Below are positions 1-9,736 of a stretch of 64,000 nucleotides of DNA, piece by piece. Made by a program: the position numbers and the translations under genes. A model generated the notes under the pieces. The model saw only the letters and a list, made by a program, of their open reading frames with translations. It had not been told where the DNA came from and ran no database searches. Every line of letters begins with the position of its first letter. Position 1 is the stretch's first letter. This stretch comes from Pseudomonas viridiflava. Its GTDB lineage: Bacteria; Pseudomonadota; Gammaproteobacteria; Pseudomonadales; Pseudomonadaceae. The DNA lies in the NCBI RefSeq assembly GCF_900590885.1, contig NZ_UUON01000004.1, forward strand, positions 620,001-684,000. Reading direction: 5' to 3'.

Positions 1-429
1 CGCGTGCAGGTCACCGCACTCGACACCTTGAAGAAAAAACTCGGCACGCCGATGGGTCGCCAGACCAAGGGCATCCCGCAGCCGTTCCAGGCCGATGCCT
101 GGCGCAGCCAGTCGTCGCTGCAAAGCCTCGAAGCCAGCCTCGCCGCCGCCCAGACTGTGTGGGTTGGCGTCGACAACAAGGGCTTGCGCGGCCTGCTGCC
201 GTCTGACCAGAAGCCGCTGGCCGACAAGATCGACGCCGCGTATGCCGCCTCCTTGAAACTGTTCGCCAGCAACCAGCGCACCCTCAACGAACTGCTGAAC
301 GATGACGCCGGGCGCCAGCAGCTCAACGATATCTACGACAGCCTCAACGTCGTCCACCGCCTGCACGAAGGCGAACTGGCCAAGGCGCTGGGCATCCAAC
401 TCGGCTTCAACGCCAACGACGGTGACTGA
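1..429 (+). CDS. Imelysin-family iron-regulated protein, C-terminal part (truncated by window edge)
   Basis: The reading frame is open from base 1, so this is the last ~142 residues of a longer protein. The sequence resembles the C-terminal helical bundle of imelysin (peptidase M75) proteins: it ends with helical segments containing LNDIYDSLNVVHRLHEGEL and LGIQLGFNANDGD, which fit the second helical repeat of this family. Family members are periplasmic or outer-membrane lipoproteins linked to iron uptake. The stop codon overlaps the start of the following DUF1513 gene (TGATG), and imelysin plus DUF1513 is a common iron-regulated pairing in Pseudomonas. The GTG at 4 is an internal valine codon, not a real start. 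The signal sequence and the GxHxxE region lie outside the window, so the family call rests on the C-terminal part and on context. Confidence 0.8.
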   Translation, partial: RVQVTALDTLKKKLGTPMGRQTKGIPQPFQADAWRSQSSLQSLEASLAAAQTVWVGVDNKGLRGLLPSDQKPLADKIDAAYAASLKLFASNQRTLNELLNDDAGRQQLNDIYDSLNVVHRLHEGELAKALGIQLGFNANDGD

Positions 430-1529
430 TGATGCTCAGGCGACAGGCTTTGGCGGTGGGTAGCGTGCTGCTCAGTGCGCTCACGTTGGGTGGCTGGACG
501 CTGTTCAAAGGCAAAGACAAGGGCCCGCTGCTGCTGTCGGCGCGCGATGATGCCGACGGCAAGCACTATGCCGTGGGCTTCCGCCTGGACGGCAAGCAGG
601 TGTTTGCCACCCAGGTCGGCCAGCGCTGCCACGACATCATCAACCACCCGACGCTGCCGATTGCGCTGTTTGTCGCCCGTCGCCCGGGCACCGAGAGTTA
701 CCTGATCGACCTGCGTGATGGCGCGCTGCTGCAAACCATCACCTCGCTGCCCAATCGCCACTTCTACGGCCACGCGGTTATCCACAAGAGCGGCGACTGG
801 TTGTACGCCACTGAGAACGACACGTCCGACCCTGGCCGTGGCCTGCTCGGTGTGTACAAGTTCGAAGGCGAGCGGCTGGTGCACAGCGGCGAGATTTCCA
901 CCCATGGCATCGGCCCGCACCAGGTGTCATGGATGCCTGACGGCGAAACCCTGGTGGTGGCCAACGGCGGCATTCGCACCGAAGCCGAAAGCCGCGTGGA
1001 GATGAACCTCAACGCCATGGAACCGAGCCTGGTGCTGATGCACCGCGACGGCACGCTGATCAGCAAGGAAACCCTGGCCCAGCAGATGAACAGCGTGCGC
1101 CATATGGGCATCGCCGGCGACGGGACGATCCTCACCGGGCAGCAGTTCATGGGCGCCTCCCACGAGCGTTCCGAGCTGCTCGCGATCAAGCGGCCGGGTC
1201 AGCCGTTCGAGGCCTTCCCGGTCGCCGACGAGCAGTTGCAGGCGATGGGGCACTACACCGCCAGCGTCGCGGTGCACAGCGATTTGCGCCTGGTGGCGCT
1301 GACGGCACCGCGCGGCAACCGCTTTTTTATCTGGGACATGGACAGCGGCGAGCTGCGCCTGGATGGCCCGCTGCCCGACTGCGCCGGCGTCGGTGCGGTG
1401 GCGGATGGGTTTGTCGTGACTTCAGGCCAGGGGCGTTGCCGGTTCTATGATTGTCGTCAGCCGCAGTTGGTGGCCAAGCCGTTGGAACTGCCTTCCGGGT
1501 TCTGGGATAACCATCTGCATTTGATTTAA
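429..1529 (+). CDS. DUF1513 domain protein (periplasmic, beta-propeller-like)
   Basis: This 366-residue protein begins with a Tat- or Sec-like signal (MMLRRQALAVGSVLLSALTL), consistent with export. The rest is rich in beta-strand-like stretches with recurring patterns such as WLYATENDTSDPGRGLLGVY, GIGPHQVSWMPDGETLVVANGG and SVAVHSDLRLVALTAPRGN, which look like propeller blades. The DUF1513 family normally follows an imelysin gene in iron-regulated operons; its biochemical role is not established. The start ATG overlaps the preceding stop by one base, and a second ATG follows directly at 432, so either may be used. A bidirectional terminator lies directly downstream. The assignment to the family is fairly secure, the propeller fold is an inference from the repeats. 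Confidence 0.85.
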   Translation: MMLRRQALAVGSVLLSALTLGGWTLFKGKDKGPLLLSARDDADGKHYAVGFRLDGKQVFATQVGQRCHDIINHPTLPIALFVARRPGTESYLIDLRDGALLQTITSLPNRHFYGHAVIHKSGDWLYATENDTSDPGRGLLGVYKFEGERLVHSGEISTHGIGPHQVSWMPDGETLVVANGGIRTEAESRVEMNLNAMEPSLVLMHRDGTLISKETLAQQMNSVRHMGIAGDGTILTGQQFMGASHERSELLAIKRPGQPFEAFPVADEQLQAMGHYTASVAVHSDLRLVALTAPRGNRFFIWDMDSGELRLDGPLPDCAGVGAVADGFVVTSGQGRCRFYDCRQPQLVAKPLELPSGFWDNHLHLI

Positions 1530-1535
1530 CAGCGC

Positions 1536-1568
1536 AAAAAAAAGGGCCTCGCATCGCAAGGCCCTTTT
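1536..1568. terminator. Bidirectional intrinsic terminator
   Basis: The sequence has an A-run, a stem AAGGGCC...GGCCCTT with an 11-base loop, then a T-run. It lies between two convergent genes (the DUF1513 gene and the small minus-strand protein) and has A/T tracts on both sides, so it can serve both. Confidence 0.85.
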
Positions 1569-1585
1569 CGGTGATTTTAAACATT

Positions 1586-1813
1586 TCAACTTTGCGGCCT
1601 CATCCCTTGAGACATCCCAAACATGAACAGCAGTAACTCATGATCGGGCTTGGCCGCCACGCTCGCCTTGGCGACACGCGGCAACAGGCATTGCGCACCG
1701 CCCGGCGCCGCACTGAGTACCTGTGTGCGAGGCTGTTCCCATGCGGCCAGGGCCAAGGCGGCAACGCCTAACGCCCCCACCAGAAACACACCTCGTGCTA
1801 TTTCTAGCTTCAT
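1586..1813 (-). CDS. Small single-pass membrane protein, last gene of the LPS-modification operon
   Basis: This 75-residue product has one N-terminal hydrophobic segment (residues about 8-24, FLVGALGVAALALAAW) preceded by a positive N terminus (MKLEIARG), so it is a signal anchor or cleaved exported peptide. Two cysteines or metal motifs are not evident; the C-terminal half is basic and ends with a methionine-rich stretch (LLLFMFGMSQGMRPQS). Its ATG overlaps the TGA of the upstream kinase gene by four bases (ATGA), which strongly suggests translational coupling and that it is a real gene. I recognise no family. By context it may act in the envelope together with the InaA-type kinase and methyltransferase. 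Confidence 0.65.
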   Translation of the reverse strand: MKLEIARGVFLVGALGVAALALAAWEQPRTQVLSAAPGGAQCLLPRVAKASVAAKPDHELLLFMFGMSQGMRPQS

Positions 1814-2529
1814 TTGGTTAAACCCTTGATAGCGCTGCCAAACGCCGTCTCGTAAAAGTAGCTGAGTTTTGACCAGTCGCTATCGTTCCACGACGAATGG
1901 CGGCGCAGTTGCAGCATGTCATGGGACGCCGCCCGATAGGCGGTCAGGCGTTGGCGGCATTTCTCGAAATCCAGCAGCGCCACTTCTACAGTGGCCGAGT
2001 CGCCCGCGCCCGTCACCCGTACAAAAATATGCTTGATGTACAGGCAGCCATGCTGCCAACGGCCCTTGTGCATGCGCGCCAGGGTGCCGGCCAATTCCTT
2101 GAGCACGCGCTCATGCACCAGTTCGCCGTACTGCTCGCGGCCACCGGCGGCGTACCAGTTTTCAATTTCGTCGAAGCCATCGAGGGCAGCAGTGACCAGC
2201 AATGCCTTCCATTGGTGCTCGGGGTCACGGCGCGCCTCGCAAAACACCATTTCCGGGACCCGTACGTCCAGCAGGCGCAGGCCCTTGAGGGCATCACGCT
2301 CGCGCAATACGGTGGGGCGTCCCAACGGGTGCAGCCAGCTGCGGTAAATATGCCCGGTCTGGCGCTTGCTGTAGAGCAAGCGGCCGTTGTCGCTCATGAC
2401 ACGCTGCACACCACTTTCACCGCCACGCCGACGATTGGGCTCTTCGACCCATTCGCCTTGCTGGCGCCAGAAGTAATCGAATCGTTCTTCGGGCGCTACG
2501 TGACTGCCTGCTACGCACTCAACTGCCAT
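1810..2529 (-). CDS. wapQ: InaA-type lipopolysaccharide kinase (WapQ-like)
   Basis: The 239-residue protein belongs to the Kdo/WaaP-type LPS kinase superfamily (protein-kinase fold). Visible features are an N-terminal lysine region (RLLYSKRQTGHIYRSWLHP), a catalytic-loop-like segment (LARMHKGRWQHGCLYIKHIF) and an acidic motif in place of DFG (VALLDFEKCR). I start it at the ATG at 2529: an AAGAGG ribosome site precedes it and it begins only four bases after the stop of the methyltransferase gene; the open frame upstream of it overlaps that gene. In P. fluorescens and P. putida an inaA/wapQ gene paired with a methyltransferase next to colRS is known to be controlled by ColR and to affect the outer membrane. 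The symbol is assigned by that context; heptose as the substrate is not shown here. Confidence 0.8.
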   Translation of the reverse strand: MAVECVAGSHVAPEERFDYFWRQQGEWVEEPNRRRGGESGVQRVMSDNGRLLYSKRQTGHIYRSWLHPLGRPTVLRERDALKGLRLLDVRVPEMVFCEARRDPEHQWKALLVTAALDGFDEIENWYAAGGREQYGELVHERVLKELAGTLARMHKGRWQHGCLYIKHIFVRVTGAGDSATVEVALLDFEKCRQRLTAYRAASHDMLQLRRHSSWNDSDWSKLSYFYETAFGSAIKGLTK

Positions 2530-2533
2530 CCTG

Positions 2534-3214
2534 TTACCTCTTGCGCAATACATACACTCGCCACATGGCGTAGAGCGGGATGAAGTCCAAGGATTCCTGA
2601 ACGCGGAAACCGGCCTCCTCAAATTCTGCTTCAACAGTAGCAGCTGGTAACACAAATCTATTTTGGTAACCTTCCTGCTCACCTTTGTTGCGACGCTGGC
2701 CTTCCAGGCGCTTGCGTTTCCACGCCTTGAAGTTGCCATCCACCCACAGCGAAAGAATCACGCTGTCGCGTGTAACACGCTGAAATTCCCGCAGTATTGT
2801 CATCCGGTGTGCTGGATCGCCGATGTGGTGCAGCAGCCGCATGCAGAAAATGCTGTCGACCGAGTTATCCGGCAAGTCGATATCAAACGCTGATGTCTGC
2901 AAGGGCCGTACCCGTTTCACCACATCGGCGGGTTGGGCAGCCGTTGCCACCTTCAACATCGACGCCGAATTGTCGGCACCGATGATCACGCGGTTGGGCT
3001 TCTCCGCCAGCAGCGGCCAGAAACGCCCGGCGCCGCAGGGCAGGTCGAGCACCAGACCCGGCTCGCCGGCCATTGCCAATGCACCACGGGCCAGTTGCTC
3101 GTCGCGTTTATGTGACAGGCGGCGAGCCAGATTGTCCTGATGCTTGAGCAAATACTCTTGAGCGTGCTGATCGTCGTACTTTTCGGAAAATTCGAGCTTG
3201 ATGGGGTTAGACAT
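2534..3214 (-). CDS. Class I SAM-dependent methyltransferase (ColR-regulon neighbour)
   Basis: This 226-residue protein has the Rossmann-type methyltransferase pattern: motif I LVLDLPCGAGRFWPLLAEK, an acidic residue closing strand 2 (VIIGADNS), motif II-like SAFDIDLPDNSVDSIFCM, then LLHHI and a C-terminal DUF-like tail. The substrate is unknown; the position just before an LPS kinase suggests an envelope-related target. I chose the second of two adjacent ATGs, 3214, because GGAG lies seven bases before it; the longer open frame to 3256 has no better ribosome site. It is the first gene of a three-gene operon (methyltransferase, InaA-like kinase, small membrane protein) and a candidate ColR binding site lies about 70 bases upstream. 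Confidence 0.85.
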   Translation of the reverse strand: MSNPIKLEFSEKYDDQHAQEYLLKHQDNLARRLSHKRDEQLARGALAMAGEPGLVLDLPCGAGRFWPLLAEKPNRVIIGADNSASMLKVATAAQPADVVKRVRPLQTSAFDIDLPDNSVDSIFCMRLLHHIGDPAHRMTILREFQRVTRDSVILSLWVDGNFKAWKRKRLEGQRRNKGEQEGYQNRFVLPAATVEAEFEEAGFRVQESLDFIPLYAMWRVYVLRKR

Positions 3215-3281
3215 CATTGATCTCCAGTTACTGATGCCTACAACCTTAAGCACCAAACTGTGATCAACAGGTCAACCCGTT

Positions 3282-3296
3282 GTGAAAAACTTGTCC
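3282..3296 (-). promoter_or_regulatory. Candidate ColR box upstream of the methyltransferase operon
   Basis: Read on the minus strand this is GGACAAGTTTTTCAC. The right part (TTTTTCAC) matches the published Pseudomonas putida ColR consensus core (YTTTTCAC); the left part (YYNAS) does not match well. It sits 68 bases upstream of the operon start and faces the right way. It is a plausible but not proven site. Confidence 0.4.
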
Positions 3297-3356
3297 TGTC
3301 CAATCCCATACATTTCAAGACTTTACAGACACAAGCAATAGCATGGGGCCATCTTC

Positions 3357-3379
3357 GCCGAAGTACGGGGTACTTCGGC
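3357..3379. terminator. Perfect hairpin downstream of colS
   Basis: A 10-base perfect inverted repeat (GCCGAAGTAC / GTACTTCGGC) with a GGG loop lies about 20 bases after the colS stop. There is no T-run on the minus strand, so it may be a weak or factor-assisted terminator or an mRNA-stabilising hairpin. Confidence 0.4.
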
Positions 3380-3401
3380 AGGATAGCGGTAGAGGAAGGG
3401 A

Positions 3402-4682
3402 TCAGGCGTTGACCGGGCTCAGCTCAACGTGAAAGCGGCAGCCATTGGGTTCCATGGTGCTGAGGCTGACGTTCCAGCCCTGGTTCTCGCAGATGCGCTG
3501 CACCAGAGACAGGCCCAACCCCAGGCCTTCTCCGCGCTTTTCGCTGCCGCGGACGAAGGGCTCGAACATCGCTTCACGCTTGTCTTCGGGGATACCGACG
3601 CCGCTGTCTTCCACCACAAACCCATGGGGTTCAAGGGTCAGGCGGATAAACCCCTGCTCGGTGTAATGCAGGGCGTTACGCAACAGGTTCCCCATCACCG
3701 CATGCAGGAAAGTCGTGTTGTAGCGCGTATCCAGTGGGTTGCCGGGCTGGTAGAGCAGCTCCAGGCCCTTGCGCTCGATCGGCTCACGCCAGATGCCCAA
3801 CAAGTCGTCGGCCACCTGTTCGAGGGTGACCTGGGGCGACATGACCTCTTCGTCATGCTCGGCACGGGCCAGCATCAGGAAGGTCTGCACCAGTTCACGC
3901 ATCTCTTCACAGGCCCGGGCAATGCGTTGCACCTGGTTACGCCCACGCTGGTCGATGGCCGGGTTTTCCAGCAGCAGCTCGCAGGAGCTGGCCAGGACCA
4001 TCAAGGGTGTGCGCAACTCATGGCTGACATCGCTGGTAAACAGCTGCTCGCGAGACAGTGCCTGGCGCAACCGCCCTAGCGTGGCGTCGAAGGCCACGGC
4101 CAGCTCGCCCACCTCATCGGCCGCGTAGTCGGGCGCCAAGGGTGGCGCCAGGCCCAGCAACTGGTCGCGATGGCGCACCTGGCGGGCCAGGCGCACCACC
4201 GGCGCCATCACTTTGCGCGCCAGCACCCAGCCGAGGAACACCGCCAGCGCCAGGCTGAGCACAAAGCCCACCAGCACCACGGCAAACAGCACACGCTCGC
4301 GCTCTTCGAAATCGCTTTGATCCTGCAGCAGTACATAACGCCTGCCGTCGACCACTTCGACCATGGCGTGGTACGACAGCGCCTCGCGAAACACTTCGTG
4401 GAAGCCCGGCTCCAGGTGGCGCAAGTCCTTGGGCAACTCGAAGTCGCCCGGCCCGCCGCTGAAGTAGAACAGCTGGTCCGGCTCGGGGCGGTGGCGCCAG
4501 TCTTCGACGGTGTCCATCAGCAGCAGGCGCTGCAAGTCACCGCCCAGGCCGGCCGAGATGAGCTTCTCTTCGACCAGGTGCACGGTCGCGACGATGCCCA
4601 TGGCGAAGGCGCCCGCCACCAACGCACTCATCAAGGCAAAGGCGATGATGATCCGTTGGGCAAGGCTTTGCTTAAACTCCAT
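3402..4682 (-). CDS. colS: Sensor histidine kinase ColS
   Basis: This 426-residue inner-membrane kinase senses the envelope state (Zn and Fe in P. putida ColS) and phosphorylates ColR. Order: TM1 (about 10-32), a periplasmic loop of about 100 residues, TM2 (about 132-154), HAMP, HisKA with H221 in TSDVSHELRTP, then HATPase (GNLLRNALHYT; VEDSGVGIPEDK; GEGLGLGLSL). The periplasmic part carries H35, E38, H95, E96, H105, E126 and E129; from memory several of these positions were reported as metal-sensing in P. putida ColS, which supports the name. It overlaps the end of colR by 11 bases and the ColR-regulated-type operon lies downstream. Confidence 0.9.
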   Translation of the reverse strand: MEFKQSLAQRIIIAFALMSALVAGAFAMGIVATVHLVEEKLISAGLGGDLQRLLLMDTVEDWRHRPEPDQLFYFSGGPGDFELPKDLRHLEPGFHEVFREALSYHAMVEVVDGRRYVLLQDQSDFEERERVLFAVVLVGFVLSLALAVFLGWVLARKVMAPVVRLARQVRHRDQLLGLAPPLAPDYAADEVGELAVAFDATLGRLRQALSREQLFTSDVSHELRTPLMVLASSCELLLENPAIDQRGRNQVQRIARACEEMRELVQTFLMLARAEHDEEVMSPQVTLEQVADDLLGIWREPIERKGLELLYQPGNPLDTRYNTTFLHAVMGNLLRNALHYTEQGFIRLTLEPHGFVVEDSGVGIPEDKREAMFEPFVRGSEKRGEGLGLGLSLVQRICENQGWNVSLSTMEPNGCRFHVELSPVNA

Positions 4683-5355
4683 CTCGGCCCTCGGCCAAGC
4701 GATAACCCACGCCGTGCACCGTTTGCAGCAACGGCTTGGCGAAGGGTTTATCGATTACCTGGCGCAACTGGTGCACGTGGCTGCGCAGACTGTCGCTGTC
4801 GGGGCAGTCATCGCCCCACAGGGCTTCTTCGAGGATTTCCCGGCGCAGCACGTGGGGGCTCTTCTGCATCAGCACCGCCAGCAGCTTGAGGCCGACCGGG
4901 TTGAGCTTGAGCAGGCGCCCTTCGCGGGTGACTTCGAGGGTATCGAGGTCGTAACTCAGGTCACCCACTTGCAACGCACGCCGACCGCCGCCCTGGGCGC
5001 GGCGCAGCACGGCTTCGATGCGCGCGGCCAATTCCGAGAGGGCAAAGGGTTTGAGCAGGTAATCATCGGCGCCGGACTTGAAGCCCTGCAGGCGGTCATC
5101 CAATTGGTCGCGGGCGGTGAGCATGATCACCGGCGTATCGCGGCGCGCGTCTTCGCGCAGGCGTTTGCACAGGGTGTAGCCGTCGATGCCGGGCAGCATG
5201 ATGTCGAGCACGATCAAGTCGTAATGTTCGGTGGCGGCCAGGTGCAGGCCCGACAGACCGTCCTGCGCACAGTCCACTGTGTAGCCTTTGAGCCCCAGGT
5301 AATCGGCCAGGTTGGCCAGAATATCGCGGTTGTCTTCAACCAGTAAAATTCGCAT
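4672..5355 (-). CDS. colR: Response regulator ColR (OmpR family)
   Basis: The 227-residue protein has a receiver domain (acidic pair E7-D8, phospho-acceptor D51 in LIVLDIMLPG, T80 region MLTARD, K102 region YLLKPF) and a C-terminal winged-helix DNA-binding domain ending in HQLRQVID and TVHGVGYRL. With ColS it forms the two-component system that maintains outer-membrane function and root colonisation in P. fluorescens and metal tolerance in P. putida. The reading frame overlaps colS by 11 bases, so the two are co-translated. The name rests on its pairing with the ColS-like kinase and on the neighbouring methyltransferase/InaA operon. Confidence 0.9.
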   Translation of the reverse strand: MRILLVEDNRDILANLADYLGLKGYTVDCAQDGLSGLHLAATEHYDLIVLDIMLPGIDGYTLCKRLREDARRDTPVIMLTARDQLDDRLQGFKSGADDYLLKPFALSELAARIEAVLRRAQGGGRRALQVGDLSYDLDTLEVTREGRLLKLNPVGLKLLAVLMQKSPHVLRREILEEALWGDDCPDSDSLRSHVHQLRQVIDKPFAKPLLQTVHGVGYRLAEGRDGV

Positions 5356-5659
5356 GGGCAGTGTCTCCGTACGCGGTAACAGCCGTGTTGGCTCGCGCAG
5401 CTTAAGGCCAAGTGTGGCTCAGGGATAGAGCTGAAAGGCCCGCCGATACAGGTTTTCAACTGATTTCATGGTCAAACGAGATTTTCACTATAGCTTCACA
5501 AATTGACTACAGTGCCGGGGCGAAAATCGCCCCCCATTGATATAAGGAACATTGCCTTGGGTCGTCGCTCGGCAACTGCGTGCAGAGCTGAGCGAACCCA
5601 ACGCCAGGGTGCTCGACAGTCAAGCGTATGGGTCGGGAAAGCGGCTTTGCCCGCTGGCC
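5356..5659. other. Intergenic region upstream of colR (no gene recognised)
   Basis: About 304 bases lie between the start of colR and the end of the metallophosphoesterase gene, both on the minus strand. It must contain the colR promoter. A 7-base inverted repeat GGGGCGA/TCGCCCC with an AAA loop at 5517-5533 could end the upstream transcript. Short open frames here (5503-5691, 5496-5741) overlap the neighbouring gene, lack ribosome sites and look non-coding. No RNA family was recognised. Confidence 0.4.
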
Positions 5660-6787
5660 TCAGCTGTCGTTCGACGCGCGTCTCAGCGTGATGCGGGTAA
5701 GTTCTGAAGGCCTGCCCAGGCGCAGGGCAAATCCCGGCCACAGTGCAGTGCCGTTGTTGACGTAGAGTTGCATGCCGCTGACGTCGTAAAGCCCGGACAC
5801 AAACCCTGCGTTGGCCAGCGCAATGATCCTGTCGATACCAAGGATCATGCCGCCGTGGGTATGGCCGGAAAGCTGGAGCGCCACACCTTGGCTGGCGGCA
5901 TCCCGCGCGTTTCTCGGTTGATGGTCCAGCAGGATAATGGGCACATCTTTCGGCGCCCCCGCCAACGCCTGTTTGAGGTCTGGCGGCGGGAAGCCGGTTC
6001 TGGGTGCGGTTACATCAGTAACCCCGGCCAAGACCAACTTCGCCCCCTGGCGCTCGATCAGCGTATGGCTGTTGGCGAGGGGGATCATGCCGAGCGATTT
6101 GAAGTGCTGCATCCACGCTTCGTTGTCGAAAAAATACTCATGATTGCCGGGAATCACATACACACCGTCCGGAGCGTGCAGATCACGCAGCGCAGCAATA
6201 TCCGGGGTCCGGTTGGCGACTGAGCCGTCGATCAGATCTCCGGTGACGACGATCAGATCCACGCCCAGAGCGTTTGACTCACTCACCACCGCTTGCGTCC
6301 ACGGTTCGTTGAACAGGCGACTGATGTGCAAGTCGGTGAGTTGCAAAACCCTGTAACCGTCAAACTGCACAGGCAAATTCTTGATCGCTAACTCGACATC
6401 CTTGATGGGCGGCACGCGCACCGCCTGCTGCACACCCACGGCTGACAACAGCAATGCGGCAGTGCCAAGGCCATAACGAAGACGCGTTGGTATGGTCAGC
6501 CATCGCCGCCTGATCAACATGGTCAGCAACGCCCCCAGGTCGACGATGATCTGCAGCACCGCCATTAACAGAATCGCACCGAACGCCCAGTTGAAGAGCA
6601 TCACCACGCCGCGCGGAAACTCCGGGGAGAACACGCTGCCGGAAGAGAAGCGGCTGTACAGGTGATATTGCGAAGCGAGGATGAACAGCAGTACAACCGC
6701 AATTTTGGCTGCTCGCGCCCACGGCATTGGCCAAATGAACCGGACGATAACGTAAAGGCAAGGCAAGCTGAACATAAGGTGAAACAT
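5660..6787 (-). CDS. Membrane-anchored metallophosphoesterase (YkuE/YaeI-like)
   Basis: The 375-residue protein has three to four N-terminal hydrophobic segments (about residues 5-20, 27-40, 62-92 and 105-120) followed by a calcineurin-type phosphoesterase domain. Metal-binding motifs are in order: DLH (QLTDLHISRL), GDLID (VVTGDLIDG), GNHEY (VIPGNHEYFF), and the distal H (LLDHQP) and GHTHGG (LSGHTHGGM). Related enzymes (YkuE, YaeI) cleave phosphate bonds at or outside the membrane, for example UDP-diacylglucosamine or membrane lipids; the actual substrate here is not known. The start ATG at 6787 has an AGGAG about 11 bases upstream. It stands alone, separated from groEL by a strong terminator. 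Confidence 0.85.
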   Translation of the reverse strand: MFHLMFSLPCLYVIVRFIWPMPWARAAKIAVVLLFILASQYHLYSRFSSGSVFSPEFPRGVVMLFNWAFGAILLMAVLQIIVDLGALLTMLIRRRWLTIPTRLRYGLGTAALLLSAVGVQQAVRVPPIKDVELAIKNLPVQFDGYRVLQLTDLHISRLFNEPWTQAVVSESNALGVDLIVVTGDLIDGSVANRTPDIAALRDLHAPDGVYVIPGNHEYFFDNEAWMQHFKSLGMIPLANSHTLIERQGAKLVLAGVTDVTAPRTGFPPPDLKQALAGAPKDVPIILLDHQPRNARDAASQGVALQLSGHTHGGMILGIDRIIALANAGFVSGLYDVSGMQLYVNNGTALWPGFALRLGRPSELTRITLRRASNDS

Positions 6788-6898
6788 CTATTTTATAACT
6801 CCTGCCCATGACGGCTTGCGGTGGCTGGATCTGTGGACAACGCGACAAGCGTGTTTGCTCAGTACTGTGCGTTTCCAGCATTGCCTGATAATCGAAAA

Positions 6899-6934
6899 AA
6901 AAGCCCCGCCTGCATCACTGCAGGCGGGGCTTTT
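6899..6934. terminator. Strong rho-independent terminator after groEL
   Basis: The stem GCCCCGCCTGCA / TGCAGGCGGGGC with a TCAC loop is flanked by an A-run and TTTT, so it works for the minus-strand groESL transcript and may block read-through in both directions. Confidence 0.9.
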
Positions 6935-6955
6935 GACTAGCCGGGTAAGGCTGGC

Positions 6956-8614
<1,659 letters not shown>

Positions 8615-8651
8615 TTAAATACTTTGTAGTAACGGGAAAATGAGCGGGAAA

Positions 8652-8948
8652 TCAGCCTTCCAGTACAGCGAGAATCTCGTTCTCAGCCATGACCAGCAGG
8701 TCTTCGCCGTCGACTTTCACAGTGTTGCTGCCGGAGTAAGGACCGAATACAACCTTGTCACCGACTTTGACGGCCAGCGCACGCACTTCACCGTTTTCCA
8801 GGGTTTTGCCTGGGCCTGCAGCGACGATCACACCGTGGTTGGCTTTTTCAGCAGCCGAACCTGGCAGAACGATACCGCCAGCGGTTTTCTTTTCTTCTTC
8901 GCTGCGACGGATAACGACGCGGTCGTGCAGAGGACGAAGCTTGCTCAT
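8652..8948 (-). CDS. groS: Co-chaperonin GroES (10 kDa)
   Basis: The 98-residue protein forms the heptameric lid for GroEL. The N-terminal [15 protein letters not shown], the mobile loop ([14 protein letters not shown]) and the C-terminal [14 protein letters not shown] match the family closely. A purine-rich ribosome site (GGAGAG) precedes the ATG. It is the first gene of the groESL operon; a possible heat-shock promoter is about 140-165 bases upstream. Confidence 0.99.
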   Translation of the reverse strand: MSKLRPLHDRVVIRRSEEEKKTAGGIVLPGSAAEKANHGVIVAAGPGKTLENGEVRALAVKVGDKVVFGPYSGSNTVKVDGEDLLVMAENEILAVLEG

Positions 8949-9087
8949 TGTCGATCTCTCCTAATTGTGTTTTTCATCGGCCGGTGTCTGTACCGGCAGG
9001 TTTATTCCGGCGGTGCCGGTCGCGGTTCGCAGAGCAAACCGCGGAAGTCTGTCTGGTGTCGCCACCAGAAACCTTGCGGTGACCGTT

Positions 9088-9115
9088 ACATAAGGGCGCA
9101 TAAGCTTATTACAAG
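9088..9115 (-). promoter_or_regulatory. Candidate sigma-32 (RpoH) promoter of groESL
   Basis: Read on the minus strand, CTTGTAA is followed after 12 bases by CCCTTATGT, resembling the heat-shock -35 (CTTGAA) and -10 (CCCCATnT) elements. It lies about 140 bases upstream of groES. The -10 has one clear deviation, so confidence is moderate. Confidence 0.45.
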
Positions 9116-9160
9116 GGGCCGGGGATGATTTTTTTGCAACTGGCGGCCCCTGAAAACAAC

Positions 9161-9180
9161 ACGGCACCCAAAGGTGCCGT
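9161..9180 (-). terminator. Terminator downstream of fxsA
   Basis: The inverted repeat CGGCACC/GGTGCCG with a CAAA loop, followed on the minus strand by a T-rich stretch (GTTGTTTTC), lies 14 bases past the fxsA stop codon. Confidence 0.65.
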
Positions 9181-9193
9181 GTGGATAAAGCGG

Positions 9194-9670
9194 TTATTTG
9201 CTGTCGCGGTGTTCGAACTCGCCTTCGATCACATCACCTTCACGCCCCAGCGGTTGGCGCGGAGCCGGGCCGCCACGGGGTTGCAGGTCATCGGCGAACG
9301 CGCGCTGGCGCAGCGCGGCCTCTTCGGCACGCTGGCGCATCTTGCCGGCCAGCACTTTGCGGGTGAATGGCAGCAACATCACCAGGCCGACCACATCGCT
9401 GATGAAACCCGGCAGGATCAGCAGGCCGCCCGCCAGCGCCATCATCAGGCCTTCAAGCATGGTCTGGGCCGGCAGTTCGCCGCGGTTCAGGCTTTCACGG
9501 GCACGCAGTGCGGTGGCCAGGCCGGCGACACGCAGCACCAGGACGCCGAGCATCGAGCCGAGAATGATCAGCAACAGGGCCGGGAAAAACCCGATGGCGC
9601 TGCTGACTTGAACGAATACGAACAGCTCCAACACCGGGAACAGCAGAAAGAGCAATAAAAAAGGGCGCAT
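9194..9670 (-). CDS. fxsA: FxsA family inner-membrane protein
   Basis: This 158-residue protein has the FxsA layout: an N-terminal hydrophobic pair (about 3-40, with FPVLELFVFVQV), a loop, a third hydrophobic segment (MMALAGGLLILPGFISDVVGLVMLLP, with the conserved LPGFxSD motif), and a soluble charged C-terminal tail. The E. coli FxsA protein suppresses F-plasmid exclusion of phage T7 when overproduced; its normal role is unknown. An AGGA ribosome site lies 8 bases before the ATG. It is upstream of groES but separated by a terminator and promoter region. Confidence 0.9.
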   Translation of the reverse strand: MRPFLLLFLLFPVLELFVFVQVSSAIGFFPALLLIILGSMLGVLVLRVAGLATALRARESLNRGELPAQTMLEGLMMALAGGLLILPGFISDVVGLVMLLPFTRKVLAGKMRQRAEEAALRQRAFADDLQPRGGPAPRQPLGREGDVIEGEFEHRDSK

Positions 9671-9736
9671 CTAATGGTTCCTCAACGCAAGAATGCCTTG
9701 CCAGTCCACCTTAGATGACGTCGCCATTTCGTGAAT

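Noticed and set aside
5460..5495. A second ColR box upstream of colR (ATTTTCAC at about 5481-5488)
   Set aside because: Only the TTTTCAC core matches and the flanking consensus positions do not, so autoregulation cannot be supported.
5496..5741. Short frames in the gap between colR and the metallophosphoesterase as possible genes
   Set aside because: They overlap the neighbouring gene, lack ribosome sites and have no recognisable features.
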